Assembly: GCF_030697925.1 (NCBI RefSeq)
Contig: NZ_JAUYOJ010000160.1
Span: 1-48,108, forward strand
Length of the DNA: 48,108 nucleotides
Direction of reading: 5' to 3'
DNA from: Phenylobacterium sp.
GTDB lineage: Bacteria; Pseudomonadota; Alphaproteobacteria; Caulobacterales; Caulobacteraceae
The notes beneath the pieces are model-generated. The model worked only from the letters and a program-made list of their open reading frames with translations, was not told the origin of the DNA and searched no databases. Shown here in pieces: positions 16,748 to 24,965 of this stretch; position 1 is the first letter of the stretch, and each line of letters starts with the position of its first letter. The position numbers and the translations under genes were made by a program.

Positions 16748-17167
16748 TTAACGCGGGCGGGCAGGCTCCGCCATGTCCGTTGAAGGCTCGGATTCGGCGA
16801 CCGACACAGCGACCTTGGCGCGGGCCAGGCGCGCGGAGAGGTCCCGCCCGTGGCCGGCCACCGCGACCTGGGCGCGCTTCACCCCCGGGCCGCAGCGGGG
16901 GAACTCGCTGCGCCGGGCGACGAAGCCCGCGTTGAAGCCTTCCTTGATCTGGCGGTCCAGCCCGGCGTCGGGCTGTTCGGCCTCGACCAGACGGATCATC
17001 CGGTTGCGCCAATACTGGTCGCCGGTCCCGGAACAGGCCTGGCGCAAGGCGTGGCTCTCGCCCAGAACATAGGCCAGTTCCGCCAGGGCCTGGCGCCCTT
17101 CGGGGCTGCGCTCCTGGGCCAGGGCCGGCAGGGGGGCGAGGGCGAGTACGGCGAAAATCCAACGCAT
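16748..17167 (-). CDS. TIGR02301-family periplasmic protein
   Basis: This 139-residue secreted protein has a signal peptide (MRWIFAVLALAPLPALAQ). It then shows the family pattern GRQALAELAYVLGESHALRQACSG, DQYWRNRMIRLVEAEQPD, FNAGFVARRSEFPRCG. These match TIGR02301, a conserved alphaproteobacterial family of unknown function. Two cysteines in the mature part could form a disulfide. It is 30 bases upstream of the SPFH gene on the same strand and may share its transcript. Confidence 0.88.
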   Translation of the reverse strand: MRWIFAVLALAPLPALAQERSPEGRQALAELAYVLGESHALRQACSGTGDQYWRNRMIRLVEAEQPDAGLDRQIKEGFNAGFVARRSEFPRCGPGVKRAQVAVAGHGRDLSARLARAKVAVSVAESEPSTDMAEPARPR

Positions 17168-17259
17168 GGCCCCAGTTAATGCGGCCGGCGGCGGCTTGTC
17201 ACGGGCGCCTTAATTCCGTCTGCTAGCCAGTGGACTTGAGCGGCCCTGGAGCCCGACCG

Positions 17260-17799
17260 ATGCGCCTCGCCCTGTTCGCCATCCTCGCCTTCCTGGCCGC
17301 CGGACCCGCCGCGACCGCGCCGGCCAAGCCCGCCGCCGCCAAGCCCGCGGCCCCGAAAGCCGTCGCCAAGCCTGGCTTCGACGCCCGCGACCCGGCCGCG
17401 GTCGCGGCCTTGCTGGCCGGCGCCGGCGTCAAGACGGAGACCGCCCGCGGCGGCGAGGGCCAGGTCGCCATGAAGGTGGTCACCCCCGGCGGCGGCTTCG
17501 GGATGCAGTTCGCCAACTGCGACGCCAAGGGCAAGGCCTGCGCCGGGGTGGCCTTCTCCACCGGCTTCGATCGCCAGACGCCGACCCTGGCCCATATGAA
17601 CCTCTTCAACCGCACCCAGTTCGCCTGCCGCGGCTTCACGGGCGAGGACGGCAAGCCCAATGTCATGTACTCGACCCTGCTCACCTCGCGGATGACCGCC
17701 GAGGACATGAAGCAGCACCTCGGTGTCTGGCAGGGCTGCCTGGGGGCGTTCGCCCAGTTCACCCGTGATCCAGCCGGCTTCCTGGCCGCCAACAGCTAG
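17260..17799 (+). CDS. YbjN-like secreted protein
   Basis: This 179-residue protein has a signal peptide (MRLALFAILAFLAAGPAATA), then an Ala/Lys/Pro linker (PAKPAAAKPAAPKAVAKP) and a YbjN-type domain: FDARDPAAVAALLAGAGVKTE, a short beta strand run, a Cys pair (FANCDAKGKACAGVAF) and a C-terminal helical part. YbjN-like proteins are widespread in Caulobacterales, usually of unknown function. The start at 17260 has CTGGAG about 8 bases upstream; an in-frame GTG/TTG-type extension of 10 codons is less likely. Its TAG shares CTAG (17796-17799) with the convergent LysR gene. Confidence 0.8.
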   Translation: MRLALFAILAFLAAGPAATAPAKPAAAKPAAPKAVAKPGFDARDPAAVAALLAGAGVKTETARGGEGQVAMKVVTPGGGFGMQFANCDAKGKACAGVAFSTGFDRQTPTLAHMNLFNRTQFACRGFTGEDGKPNVMYSTLLTSRMTAEDMKQHLGVWQGCLGAFAQFTRDPAGFLAANS

Positions 17800-18713
17800 G
17801 CGTTCGTGGTCCAGGTCGCCGCGGCGAGCCGCTCCACCAGGAAATCGAACAGCACCTGTACGCGGGCCGGGCGCAGGCGCCCCGGCGGGCTGACCAGGTG
17901 CAGGGCCGGCCGCGGCGGGCTCCAGTCGCACATCACCGCCTCCAGCCCGCCGTCCAGCAGGTCGCGCCAGCAGATGAACTCCGGCTGCAAGGCCACGCCC
18001 AGCCCGGCGCGGAGGGCCGCGCCCAGGGCCTCCGAATTGTTGACCCGCATCTGCCCGCTGACCGTCACGGTCTCGTCTCCATCCGTGGCGTGGCTGAACC
18101 GCCAGGTCTCCGGGCTCTCGACGTTCGAGTAGGTGAAAGCCCGGTGGTGGGCGAGGTCGCGCGGATGGGCCGGCCGGCCATAGGCCTCGAAATAGCCGGG
18201 CGCGCCCACTAGCATGATCCGCATCTCGCAGATCCGCCGGGCCAGCAGCGAGGAGTCGGCCAGCCGCGCGATGCGGATCGCCAGGTCGTAGCCCTCGGCT
18301 ACCAGGTCGATCCTCTCATCGGCCAGGTTGAGATCGACGGAAACCTCCGGATAGCGGGCCAGGAAGTCCGGCAGGATCGGGGCGAGATGCAGCAGGCCGA
18401 AGGACATCGGCGCGGCCAGCCGCACCTGGCCGCGCGGGATCGCCGACTGGGCCGCAGTCTCCATCTCCACCGCCTCGCCCTCGGCCAGGATGCGGTTGGC
18501 CCGCTCCAGCGCCGCGCGACCGCTCTCGGTCAGCGACAGCCGCCGGGACGTCCGGTGGAACAGGCTGGCGCCCATGCGCGCTTCCAGCCGGCTGACCGCC
18601 TTGGAGACCGTGGCCTTGGAGAGGTCCAGCTCGCTCGCGGCGCGGGCGAAGGCGCCGGTCTCGGCGACCTTGGCGAACACCGCCCAGGCCTCGAAGTCGG
18701 GAAGTTTCGACAT
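17796..18713 (-). CDS. LysR-family transcriptional regulator
   Basis: This 305-residue LysR protein has an N-terminal winged helix-turn-helix (residues about 5-64: FAKVAETGAFARAASELDLSKATVSKAVSRLE split over the HTH, then LFHRTSRRLSLTESG). The periplasmic-binding-type effector domain starts near residue 92 (GQVRLAAPMSFGLLHLAP). This LysR subgroup (CrgA-like) often sits divergent from the gene it controls, and here a pirin gene starts 111 bases away on the other strand. The shared intergenic DNA has an inverted repeat that fits a LysR site. Effector unknown. Confidence 0.95.
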   Translation of the reverse strand: MSKLPDFEAWAVFAKVAETGAFARAASELDLSKATVSKAVSRLEARMGASLFHRTSRRLSLTESGRAALERANRILAEGEAVEMETAAQSAIPRGQVRLAAPMSFGLLHLAPILPDFLARYPEVSVDLNLADERIDLVAEGYDLAIRIARLADSSLLARRICEMRIMLVGAPGYFEAYGRPAHPRDLAHHRAFTYSNVESPETWRFSHATDGDETVTVSGQMRVNNSEALGAALRAGLGVALQPEFICWRDLLDGGLEAVMCDWSPPRPALHLVSPPGRLRPARVQVLFDFLVERLAAATWTTNA

Positions 18714-18723
18714 GACGATTTCC

Positions 18724-18757
18724 GAAACGATTTGTTTCCATCGTTTCTATTTCGAAA
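18724..18757. promoter_or_regulatory. Inverted-repeat operator region between lysR and pirin genes
   Basis: GAAACGAT (18724-18731) and ATCGTTTC (18740-18747) form a perfect 8-bp inverted repeat with an 8-base spacer. Three bases on is TTTCGAAA (18750-18757), a palindrome sharing the GAAA/TTTC theme. The cluster is only 11-44 bases upstream of the LysR start, in an AT-rich patch. This is typical of a LysR recognition plus activation site serving both divergent promoters. Confidence 0.6.
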
Positions 18758-18824
18758 CCCTGGGGAGCGGCTACCTTTATCTCGACAGCGGCGCTCACCC
18801 ACGGAGCGCCCGGGAGACAGACCG

Positions 18825-19523
18825 ATGATCGACCATCGACCCTTTGAAACCCTCGGCGGCGCCAACCATGGCTGGCTCGACGCCAAACACCACTTCTCGT
18901 TTTCCGAATACCACGACCCCAAGCGTATGAGCTGGGGCGCCTTGCGGGTCTGGAACGACGACAAGATCGAACCCAATTCCGGCTTCCCGCCGCACCCGCA
19001 CGCGAACATGGAGATCATCACCTATGTGCGCACCGGGGCGATCACCCACCAGGACAGCCTGGGCAATACCGGCCGCACCGAGGCTGGCGACGTCCAAGTG
19101 ATGAGCGCGGGCACCGGCATCCGCCACGCGGAATTTAATGTCGAACCCGTCGCCACCACCCTGTTCCAGATCTGGCTGCTGCCGACCAAGGCCGGCGGCG
19201 AGCCCTCCTGGGGCGCGCGCCCCTTCCCCAAGGGCGACCGGGCCGGGAAGTTCGTCACCCTGGCCAGCGGCCTCGAGGGCGACACCGACGCCCTTCCGAT
19301 CCGCGCCGACGGCAGGGTGGTGGCTGCGACGCTGAAGGCCGGCGAGAGCGCCGAGTACCAGCTGGGCGAAGGCCGCTACGCCTATCTGGTCCCGGCCACC
19401 GGCTCCATCGAGGTCAACGGCGTCACCGCCAAGGCCCGCGATGGCCTGGCCATCCGTGACGAGAAGACGGTCCGGGTCACCGCCCTGGAAGACGCCGAAC
19501 TCGTCCTGGTCGACGCCGCCTAA
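18825..19523 (+). CDS. Pirin family protein
   Basis: This 232-residue bicupin protein begins MIDHRPFETLGGANHGWLDA. The metal-binding motif is in the N-terminal cupin: PPHPHANMEIITYV (two His and the Glu) and GIRHAEFN (third His). Bacterial pirins are non-heme iron proteins; some have quercetinase activity and some act as redox or stress regulators, so the role is open. GGGAG is about 9 bases before the ATG. It is divergent from a LysR regulator, a very common pairing in Proteobacteria, and is probably its target. Confidence 0.95.
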   Translation: MIDHRPFETLGGANHGWLDAKHHFSFSEYHDPKRMSWGALRVWNDDKIEPNSGFPPHPHANMEIITYVRTGAITHQDSLGNTGRTEAGDVQVMSAGTGIRHAEFNVEPVATTLFQIWLLPTKAGGEPSWGARPFPKGDRAGKFVTLASGLEGDTDALPIRADGRVVAATLKAGESAEYQLGEGRYAYLVPATGSIEVNGVTAKARDGLAIRDEKTVRVTALEDAELVLVDAA

Positions 19524-19530
19524 GACCCCA

Positions 19531-19563
19531 GCCTCGCTCGTTCCTCCCCAGCCCGAGCGAGGC
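19531..19563 (+). terminator. Possible terminator hairpin after the pirin gene
   Basis: GCCTCGCTCG (19531-19540) pairs perfectly with CGAGCGAGGC (19554-19563) over a 13-base loop, starting 8 bases after the pirin stop. There is no T-run, so strength is uncertain. The DUF418 gene begins 130 bases further on and probably has its own promoter. Confidence 0.45.
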
Positions 19564-19695
19564 CCACGGCGGGCGGAGGCGTCGCACACACCGCGCCTCC
19601 GTCCTGCCGCCCCCGCAAAGAAGAACACCGTCAGTCCAGTTGACACCCCTCCCCCCGGACGCATCCTCGCGCCCGCAACAGGGGTGGGGAACGCC

Positions 19696-20967
19696 ATGTC
19701 CATGAGCCAAGCCGCGGCGGGCGACCGTCACGTTTCGATAGACGCCGTGCGTGGGTTCGCCGTGCTGGGCATCCTGCTGATGAACATCGTCGGCATGGGG
19801 ATGCCGTCCTTCGCCTATATCAACCCGACCTATGCCGGTGGACACACCGGCGCCGACCTGTGGACCTGGGCGGCCAACAACGTCCTCACCGACGGCAAGA
19901 TGCGCGCCCTCTTCACCATGCTGTTCGGCGCCAGCGCAGTGCTGATCGCCGAGCGCGCCGAGGGCGGCTCGCCAGGCCCGCTACAGACCCATTACCGGCG
20001 GCTGTTCTGGCTGTTCGTGATCGGGATGATCCACGCCTACTTCCTGTGGTTCGGCGACATCCTGGTCTGCTACGCCCTGGCCGGGCTGGTCATCTATCCC
20101 TTTCGCAAGTTCGACGCCCGAGTACAGATCGGCCTCGGCGTGCTGGTGCTGGCCGCCCTGCTGCTGAAGAACGTCCTGGGCTCCCATGAGCTGGAGGCGC
20201 TGCACGCCGCGGCGACCGCGCCGGGCGCCACGGCCGCGGCCCTCAAGGCCTGGCAGGAAGGCTCCATGGCGATCATGGCGCCGCCGGGCATGGCGGCTCA
20301 GGAGCTGGCGGGCTTCGGCGGTGGGTTCATGGAGGCGCTCAGCGCCCGCGCCAACATGGCCATGATGCTGCAGACCGTGTTCCTGCCCTCCGACACCCTG
20401 CCCGAGGCGATCGGCCAGATGTTCGTGGGCATGGGCCTGTTCCGGGTGGGGTTCTTCACCCTGGGATGGTCGAGCCGGGCCTACGGGGCGATGATCGCCG
20501 TGGGCTACCTGATCGGCGCCCCGGTCACCGCCTGGCTGGCCTGGATGATCTGGGCGTCCGGCTTCGAGCCGCTCAAGCTGCACGAACTGGAGGTCTGGCA
20601 GTCGGCGACCCGGCCGTTCATCGCCCTGGCCCACGCCAGCCTGCTGCTGCTGATCATCCGCGCCGGGATTCTTCAAAGCCTGGTCGAGCGCCTCGCCGCC
20701 GCCGGACGGATGGCGTTCAGCAACTACCTGATGACCTCGATCATCACCAATCTGCTGTTCTGCGGCTACGGCCTGGGCCTCTACGGCAAACTCTCGCGCT
20801 TCGAGCAACTCGCCGTGGTGCTCGGCGTCTGGGCCTTCATCCTGCTGTGGAGCAAGCCATGGCTGGCGCGCTTCCAGTACGGGCCGTTCGAATGGTTGTG
20901 GCGCTCCCTGGTGCGCTGGCGCCTGCAGCCCTTCGTCCGGCCCGCGCCGGCCACGGCGACCGCCTAG
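19696..20967 (+). CDS. DUF418 family membrane protein
   Basis: This 423-residue polytopic protein has an opening RHVSIDAVRGFAVLGILLMNI, the DUF418 N-terminal signature. The GKMRALFTMLFGASAVLI and RRLFWLFVIGMIHAYFLW stretches are also typical. The second half contains the DUF418 domain: FSNYLMTSIITNLLFCGYGLGLYGKL and LWSKPWLARFQYGPFEWLWRSL (each split over membrane helices). Eight to ten helices are likely. It is related to acyltransferase-3/OpgC-like membrane enzymes, but the substrate is unknown. The GGGGTGGGGA before the ATG supports the start. Its stop shares CTAG with the next, convergent gene. Confidence 0.9.
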   Translation: MSMSQAAAGDRHVSIDAVRGFAVLGILLMNIVGMGMPSFAYINPTYAGGHTGADLWTWAANNVLTDGKMRALFTMLFGASAVLIAERAEGGSPGPLQTHYRRLFWLFVIGMIHAYFLWFGDILVCYALAGLVIYPFRKFDARVQIGLGVLVLAALLLKNVLGSHELEALHAAATAPGATAAALKAWQEGSMAIMAPPGMAAQELAGFGGGFMEALSARANMAMMLQTVFLPSDTLPEAIGQMFVGMGLFRVGFFTLGWSSRAYGAMIAVGYLIGAPVTAWLAWMIWASGFEPLKLHELEVWQSATRPFIALAHASLLLLIIRAGILQSLVERLAAAGRMAFSNYLMTSIITNLLFCGYGLGLYGKLSRFEQLAVVLGVWAFILLWSKPWLARFQYGPFEWLWRSLVRWRLQPFVRPAPATATA

Positions 20968-21947
20968 GCGCCGACCGTCCCGGGCGTCCGCAGCTTCGAG
21001 GCCCGCTCCAGGGCGGCCTCTGCGTCGGCCACCAGCCGGCGAACGATCTCGCCGGCCGGGAGCACCTCGTGGACCCCGCCCGCCGATTGACCCATGGCGA
21101 AGCAGGATTTGTCGGGATCCAGGCCCTCGATCTGACCGCCGATCCCACCCATCACCCCGGCCCGGCTCGACAGCATGGCCTGCATCGGGAAGGCCTGGAT
21201 GTCCTGCGGCCGGGTCTCCCATTCCTCGACATAGGGATTCTTGCGCACCCGCATGGGCTTGCCGGAGTAGGACCGGGTACGGATGGTGTCCTCGTCGGCC
21301 GCCTCCAGGATGGTCTGGCGGTAGAGTTCGCCCGCATGGGCCTCGTCGCTGGCGATGAACCGGGTGCCCATCCAGACGCCGACCGCGCCGAGCGCCAGGG
21401 ACGCCGCCAGGCCGCGCCCGTCATAGAGGCCGCCCGCGGCCACCACCGGGATCTTCACCGCCTCCACCGCCTGGGCCACAAGCGGCATGGTGCCGACCAG
21501 GCCGGTATGGCCGCCGCCCTCCCCGCCCTGGCAGATCACCGCGTCGCAGCCGGCCTGCTCGGCCTTCACCGCATGTTTCACCGCCCCGCAGACCACCATG
21601 ACCTTGAGGCCGGCCTTTTTGAGCTTTTCCATGATCGGCATGGGCACGCCCAGACCCGCCACGAAGCTGGAGGCGCCTTCCTCGATGATGATCTCCACCG
21701 AGGCGGTCAGGCTCTCAGGGCTAGCGGCCAGCAGGTCGACCCCGAACGGCTTGTCGGTGAGCGCCTTCACCTTGCGCATCTCGTCGCGGATGAAGTCGGG
21801 CGTACGGCCCGCCATGCCCAGCACACCGTAGCCCCCGGCGTTGGAGACGGCGGCGGCCAGCTCGGCGTAGGAGACGCCTCCCATGCCGGCCAGCATGACG
21901 GGGTGCTTCACACCCAGCAGGTCGCAGAGCGGAGTATGCAAGGCCAT
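20964..21947 (-). CDS. Nitronate monooxygenase-like FMN enzyme (2-nitropropane dioxygenase family)
   Basis: This 327-residue TIM-barrel flavoenzyme starts MALHTPLCDLLGVKHPVMLAGMGG. FMN-phosphate binding is indicated by CQGGEGGGHTG (about 152-162) and VAAGGLYDGRGLAASLALGAVGVWMGTRF. Family members oxidise nitronates, but related proteins are enoyl or trans-enoyl reductases, so the substrate is uncertain. The next gene upstream on the same strand is an SDR, 82 bases away, and both flank GST/CoA-transferase genes, suggesting a catabolic group. The stop shares CTAG with the convergent DUF418 gene. Confidence 0.92.
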   Translation of the reverse strand: MALHTPLCDLLGVKHPVMLAGMGGVSYAELAAAVSNAGGYGVLGMAGRTPDFIRDEMRKVKALTDKPFGVDLLAASPESLTASVEIIIEEGASSFVAGLGVPMPIMEKLKKAGLKVMVVCGAVKHAVKAEQAGCDAVICQGGEGGGHTGLVGTMPLVAQAVEAVKIPVVAAGGLYDGRGLAASLALGAVGVWMGTRFIASDEAHAGELYRQTILEAADEDTIRTRSYSGKPMRVRKNPYVEEWETRPQDIQAFPMQAMLSSRAGVMGGIGGQIEGLDPDKSCFAMGQSAGGVHEVLPAGEIVRRLVADAEAALERASKLRTPGTVGA

Positions 21948-22029
21948 CGAAATCCTCCCGAATTTTATGCCGGGAAGGATGGCGCCGGGCGCGGGCGATG
22001 GAAACCATGACCCGACGTCACCGGCCGGC

Positions 22030-22815
22030 TCAGAAGATCGCGTAGCCGCCGTCGATCAGGAAGCTGTCGCCGGTGTGGAAGCTGGACGCATCCGAGGCGA
22101 GATAGACCGCCATGCCGCCGAAGTCGGCGGGTTTGCCCCAGCGACGGGCCGGCACCCGCTTGATGACCTGGTCGTTGAACTTGTCGTTGCCCTGGGCGCC
22201 GGCCGTCATGTCGGTGGCGATCCAGCCTGGCAGGATGGTGTTGGCGCGCACGCCATAGCGGGCATGCTCCACGGCGATGGCGCGGATCATCGAGATCACT
22301 GCGCCCTTGGTGGCGGCGTAGGCCTCGTTGCGCGCCGCGCCGTCGACCGCGGAGAGCGAGGAGATCGCCACCAGCGAACCGCCCGCCTTGTCCCCCGATC
22401 CGGCCCGCTCGACCATGTGCTTGCAGGCCTCGCGGAAGGTGAAGAACACCCCGTCGAGATTGACCGACAGCACCCGCCGATAGGTCTCTGTGGAGAACTC
22501 GGAGAAGGAGGGCGCCCCGCCGCCGACCCCGGCGTTGGCGATCACCGTGTCGACTCGGCCCATCTTGGAGACCGCCTCGACCATGCCGGCCCGGACGGCC
22601 TCCTCGTCGGCGACATCGATCACCTGGGTCAGGACGCGGACGCCGGCGTCCCTGAGCCGGTCCTCGGCGGCGGCGTTTTTCTTCGGATTGGAGCCCCAGA
22701 TCACCACGTCGGCGCCGGCCTGGGCCATGGCCTCGACCATACCGAACCCGATGCCGCCGTTGCCGCCTGTGACCAGCGCCACCTTCCCCGTCAGATCGAA
22801 TGGCTTATAGGCCAT
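22030..22815 (-). CDS. Short-chain dehydrogenase/reductase
   Basis: This 261-residue classical SDR has the Rossmann motif TGGNGGIGFG (16-25), NAG at about 95, and the catalytic Ser, Tyr and Lys in AISSLSAVDGAARNEAYAATKGA. It closes with ILPGWIATDM and FLIDGGYAIF. The aspartate and glycine patterns fit an NAD(P)-dependent oxidoreductase of a hydroxyl or keto group; substrate unknown. It faces away from the GST gene, with a palindrome in the 138-bp divergent region, and lies upstream of the nitronate monooxygenase-like gene on the same strand. Confidence 0.93.
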   Translation of the reverse strand: MAYKPFDLTGKVALVTGGNGGIGFGMVEAMAQAGADVVIWGSNPKKNAAAEDRLRDAGVRVLTQVIDVADEEAVRAGMVEAVSKMGRVDTVIANAGVGGGAPSFSEFSTETYRRVLSVNLDGVFFTFREACKHMVERAGSGDKAGGSLVAISSLSAVDGAARNEAYAATKGAVISMIRAIAVEHARYGVRANTILPGWIATDMTAGAQGNDKFNDQVIKRVPARRWGKPADFGGMAVYLASDASSFHTGDSFLIDGGYAIF

Positions 22816-22836
22816 GGCCGCCTCCCTCGTATTTTT

Positions 22837-22850
22837 CGAACACTTGTTCG
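22837..22850. promoter_or_regulatory. Candidate operator between SDR and GST genes
   Basis: CGAACA-CT-TGTTCG is a perfect 6-bp inverted repeat 22 bases upstream of the SDR start, in the divergent region with the GST gene. Its half-sites are identical to those of the palindrome at 14757-14769. The form resembles TetR/MarR-type operators. No regulator gene is adjacent here, so control would be in trans. Confidence 0.45.
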
Positions 22851-22953
22851 GGAGAAGGACCCCCTGACGTGGGGGCCGTCAAGCTGGGGCGAGGCGGAGC
22901 GGTTGACTTCCCTGCCGTCCGGGTCGCGCGATGGCGGCGGGAGGACCGCCGCC

Positions 22954-23745
22954 ATGATCACGCTCTACGACCATCCGCTCTCGCCCTACGCTCAGAAGGT
23001 CAAGATCGCGCTGCGCGAGAAGGGCCTGGCCTTCGAGACCGTGTCGCCCGGCGGCCTGGGCGCCGGCGGGGCCCAGGGCGAGTTCGTCGCCGCCAGTCCG
23101 CGGGCCGAGGTGCCCGCCCTGGTGGATGGCGACGTCTCGGCGTTCGATTCCACTATCATCCTGGAATATCTCGAGGATCGGTATCCCGCCCCGCCGATGC
23201 TGCCCGCCTCCCCCGCTGACCGCGCGCGGGTGCGGATGCTGGAAGAGGTGATGGACACCCATTTCGAGGCCATCAACTGGGGCCTATCGGAGATTCGCTG
23301 GTTCCGCCGCGCCGAGGGCGAACTGGCCGAGACCCTGCTGGCCAAGGCCGCCAAGCAGACCGCGGGCTTCTTCGCCTGGTTGGAGGGCCAGCTCGGCGAC
23401 CGGACCTGGTTCAACGGCGAGAGCTTCGGCTGGGGCGACCTGGCGGTGGTCCCCTACCTCAACGGCTCGGTCGGCCACGGCAATCCGCCCGCCAAGGGTT
23501 CGAAGCTGTCGAACTGGCTGGCGCGGGCCAACACCCGTCCCTCGGTCGCCGCGACCTCGGAGGAAGCCGCCGGCTCGGCGCGCGCCTCGGCCATGCCCAA
23601 TGTGGCCGAGCTGGTGGAGAAAGGCCTGTTCAAACGGGAATACCGCGACCATCGCCTGGAATGGATGATCAAGAGCGGCGGCGCCGAGGTGGTCCTGCGC
23701 GGCCTGGAGCGCAAGAACATCCGCTTCAGCCCGGACTTCGGCTAG
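22954..23745 (+). CDS. Glutathione S-transferase family protein
   Basis: This 263-residue protein begins MITLYDHPLSPYAQKVKIAL. An N-terminal thioredoxin-fold GST domain has the SPYA active-site region, then PRAEVPALVDGD (cis-Pro) and AFDSTIILEYLEDRYP, the glutathione gamma-glutamyl contact. An all-alpha C-terminal domain has WGDLAVVPYLNG. The C-terminal tail is longer than in a typical GST. GGGAGGA precedes the ATG by 8 bases. It is followed 47 bases later by a CoA-transferase on the same strand, and both may process an electrophilic or conjugated substrate. Confidence 0.92.
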   Translation: MITLYDHPLSPYAQKVKIALREKGLAFETVSPGGLGAGGAQGEFVAASPRAEVPALVDGDVSAFDSTIILEYLEDRYPAPPMLPASPADRARVRMLEEVMDTHFEAINWGLSEIRWFRRAEGELAETLLAKAAKQTAGFFAWLEGQLGDRTWFNGESFGWGDLAVVPYLNGSVGHGNPPAKGSKLSNWLARANTRPSVAATSEEAAGSARASAMPNVAELVEKGLFKREYRDHRLEWMIKSGGAEVVLRGLERKNIRFSPDFG

Positions 23746-23792
23746 GGCGAAGACCATGCTTTGTTGCGCCGAACATTGAGGTGGAGACCGGG

Positions 23793-24965
23793 ATGCTGCT
23801 CGAGGGTTTGAAGGTCGTCGAGATGGCGACCTGGGTGGCGGGGCCGGGCTGCGCCGGGATCATGGCCGACTGGGGCGCGGAGGTGATCAAGGTCGAGAGC
23901 CCCGACGGCGACGCCACCCGGGCCTTCTATCCCGACACCGCCGAGAGCCCCGGCAACCCGATCTTCTCCATGGAGAACCGGGGCAAGAAGGGCGTGGTGC
24001 TCGACATCGCCAAGCCCGAAGGCCGCCGCGCCCTGATCGCCCTGCTGCGCCAGGCCGACGTCTTCATCACCAATGTGCGGCCGGGCTCCCTGAAGCGTAT
24101 GGGGCTCGACTATGAGAGCCTGAAGGGTGAGCTGCCGCAACTGATCTATGCCGCGGTCACCGGCTACGGGCTGACCGGGCCGGAAGCCGATGTCCCGGCC
24201 TTCGACATCACCGCCTTCTGGACCCGCAGCGGGGTGGCGCGCGCCATGATCCCGCCGGACCAGGAGCCCTTCCCCTCCCGCCCGGGCTTCGGCGACCACA
24301 CCACAGCGCTGGCCACCCTGTCGGCAGTGCTCGCCGCCGCGCATGAACGCACCGCCACCGGACGCGGCCGGCTGGTGGAGACCAGCCTGATCCGCGCCGG
24401 CGCCTACGCCATCAGCTGGGACCTGTCGCTACAGCTCCGCTACGGCCAGGTCGTCACCGCCCAGCCGCGCGATGAGCGCCCGGTCGCCATCTCGGGCTTC
24501 TTCCGCACGGGCGACGACCGCTGGGTCTGCATCGTGCCGCGCACGCTCGACTGCTTCACCAACATGATGATCGCGATCGACCGGCCGGAGATCCTCGCCG
24601 ACGAACGCTACGACCTGCCGATCGAGGACCTGGCGATCGTGCGGGAGGTCCGCGCCATGATTGACGAAGCCTTTGGCGGCATGACCCTGGCCGAGGCCTC
24701 CGAGCGCCTCACCGCGGGCGACCTGGCCTGGGCGCCCATGGCCACCCTGGCCGAACTGGCGGAGTCCGACATGGCCCGGGAGGCCGGCTGTTTCGAAACC
24801 GTCGCCGACGGCTGGGGCGGCTCGTTCCGCGCCCCCGCCGCCCCGGCCCGCTTCCCGGAAGGCGCACCGCCGGTCGGCCGCCCGGCGCCCAAGCTCGGGG
24901 AACACACCCGCGAGGTGCTGGAGGCCGCGGGCCTGAGGCCGGACGAGATCGAGGCGCTGCTTTAG
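23793..24965 (+). CDS. CaiB/BaiF-type CoA-transferase
   Basis: This 390-residue family III CoA-transferase starts MLLEGLKVVEMATWVAGPGC. It contains the family motifs WGAEVIKVESPDGD, NRGKKGVVLDIAKPEG, DVFITNVRPGSLKRMGLDYE and YAAVTGYGLTGP. The catalytic aspartate is expected in the VPAFDITAFWTRSGV stretch. It moves CoA from one acyl group to another carboxylic acid; the substrate is unknown. GGAG is 6 bases before the ATG. Half of the CGAACA-type palindrome (CGAACATTG, 23770-23778) lies in its leader. Its TAG overlaps the convergent hydroxylase gene's TAA in TTAG. Confidence 0.94.
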   Translation: MLLEGLKVVEMATWVAGPGCAGIMADWGAEVIKVESPDGDATRAFYPDTAESPGNPIFSMENRGKKGVVLDIAKPEGRRALIALLRQADVFITNVRPGSLKRMGLDYESLKGELPQLIYAAVTGYGLTGPEADVPAFDITAFWTRSGVARAMIPPDQEPFPSRPGFGDHTTALATLSAVLAAAHERTATGRGRLVETSLIRAGAYAISWDLSLQLRYGQVVTAQPRDERPVAISGFFRTGDDRWVCIVPRTLDCFTNMMIAIDRPEILADERYDLPIEDLAIVREVRAMIDEAFGGMTLAEASERLTAGDLAWAPMATLAELAESDMAREAGCFETVADGWGGSFRAPAAPARFPEGAPPVGRPAPKLGEHTREVLEAAGLRPDEIEALL

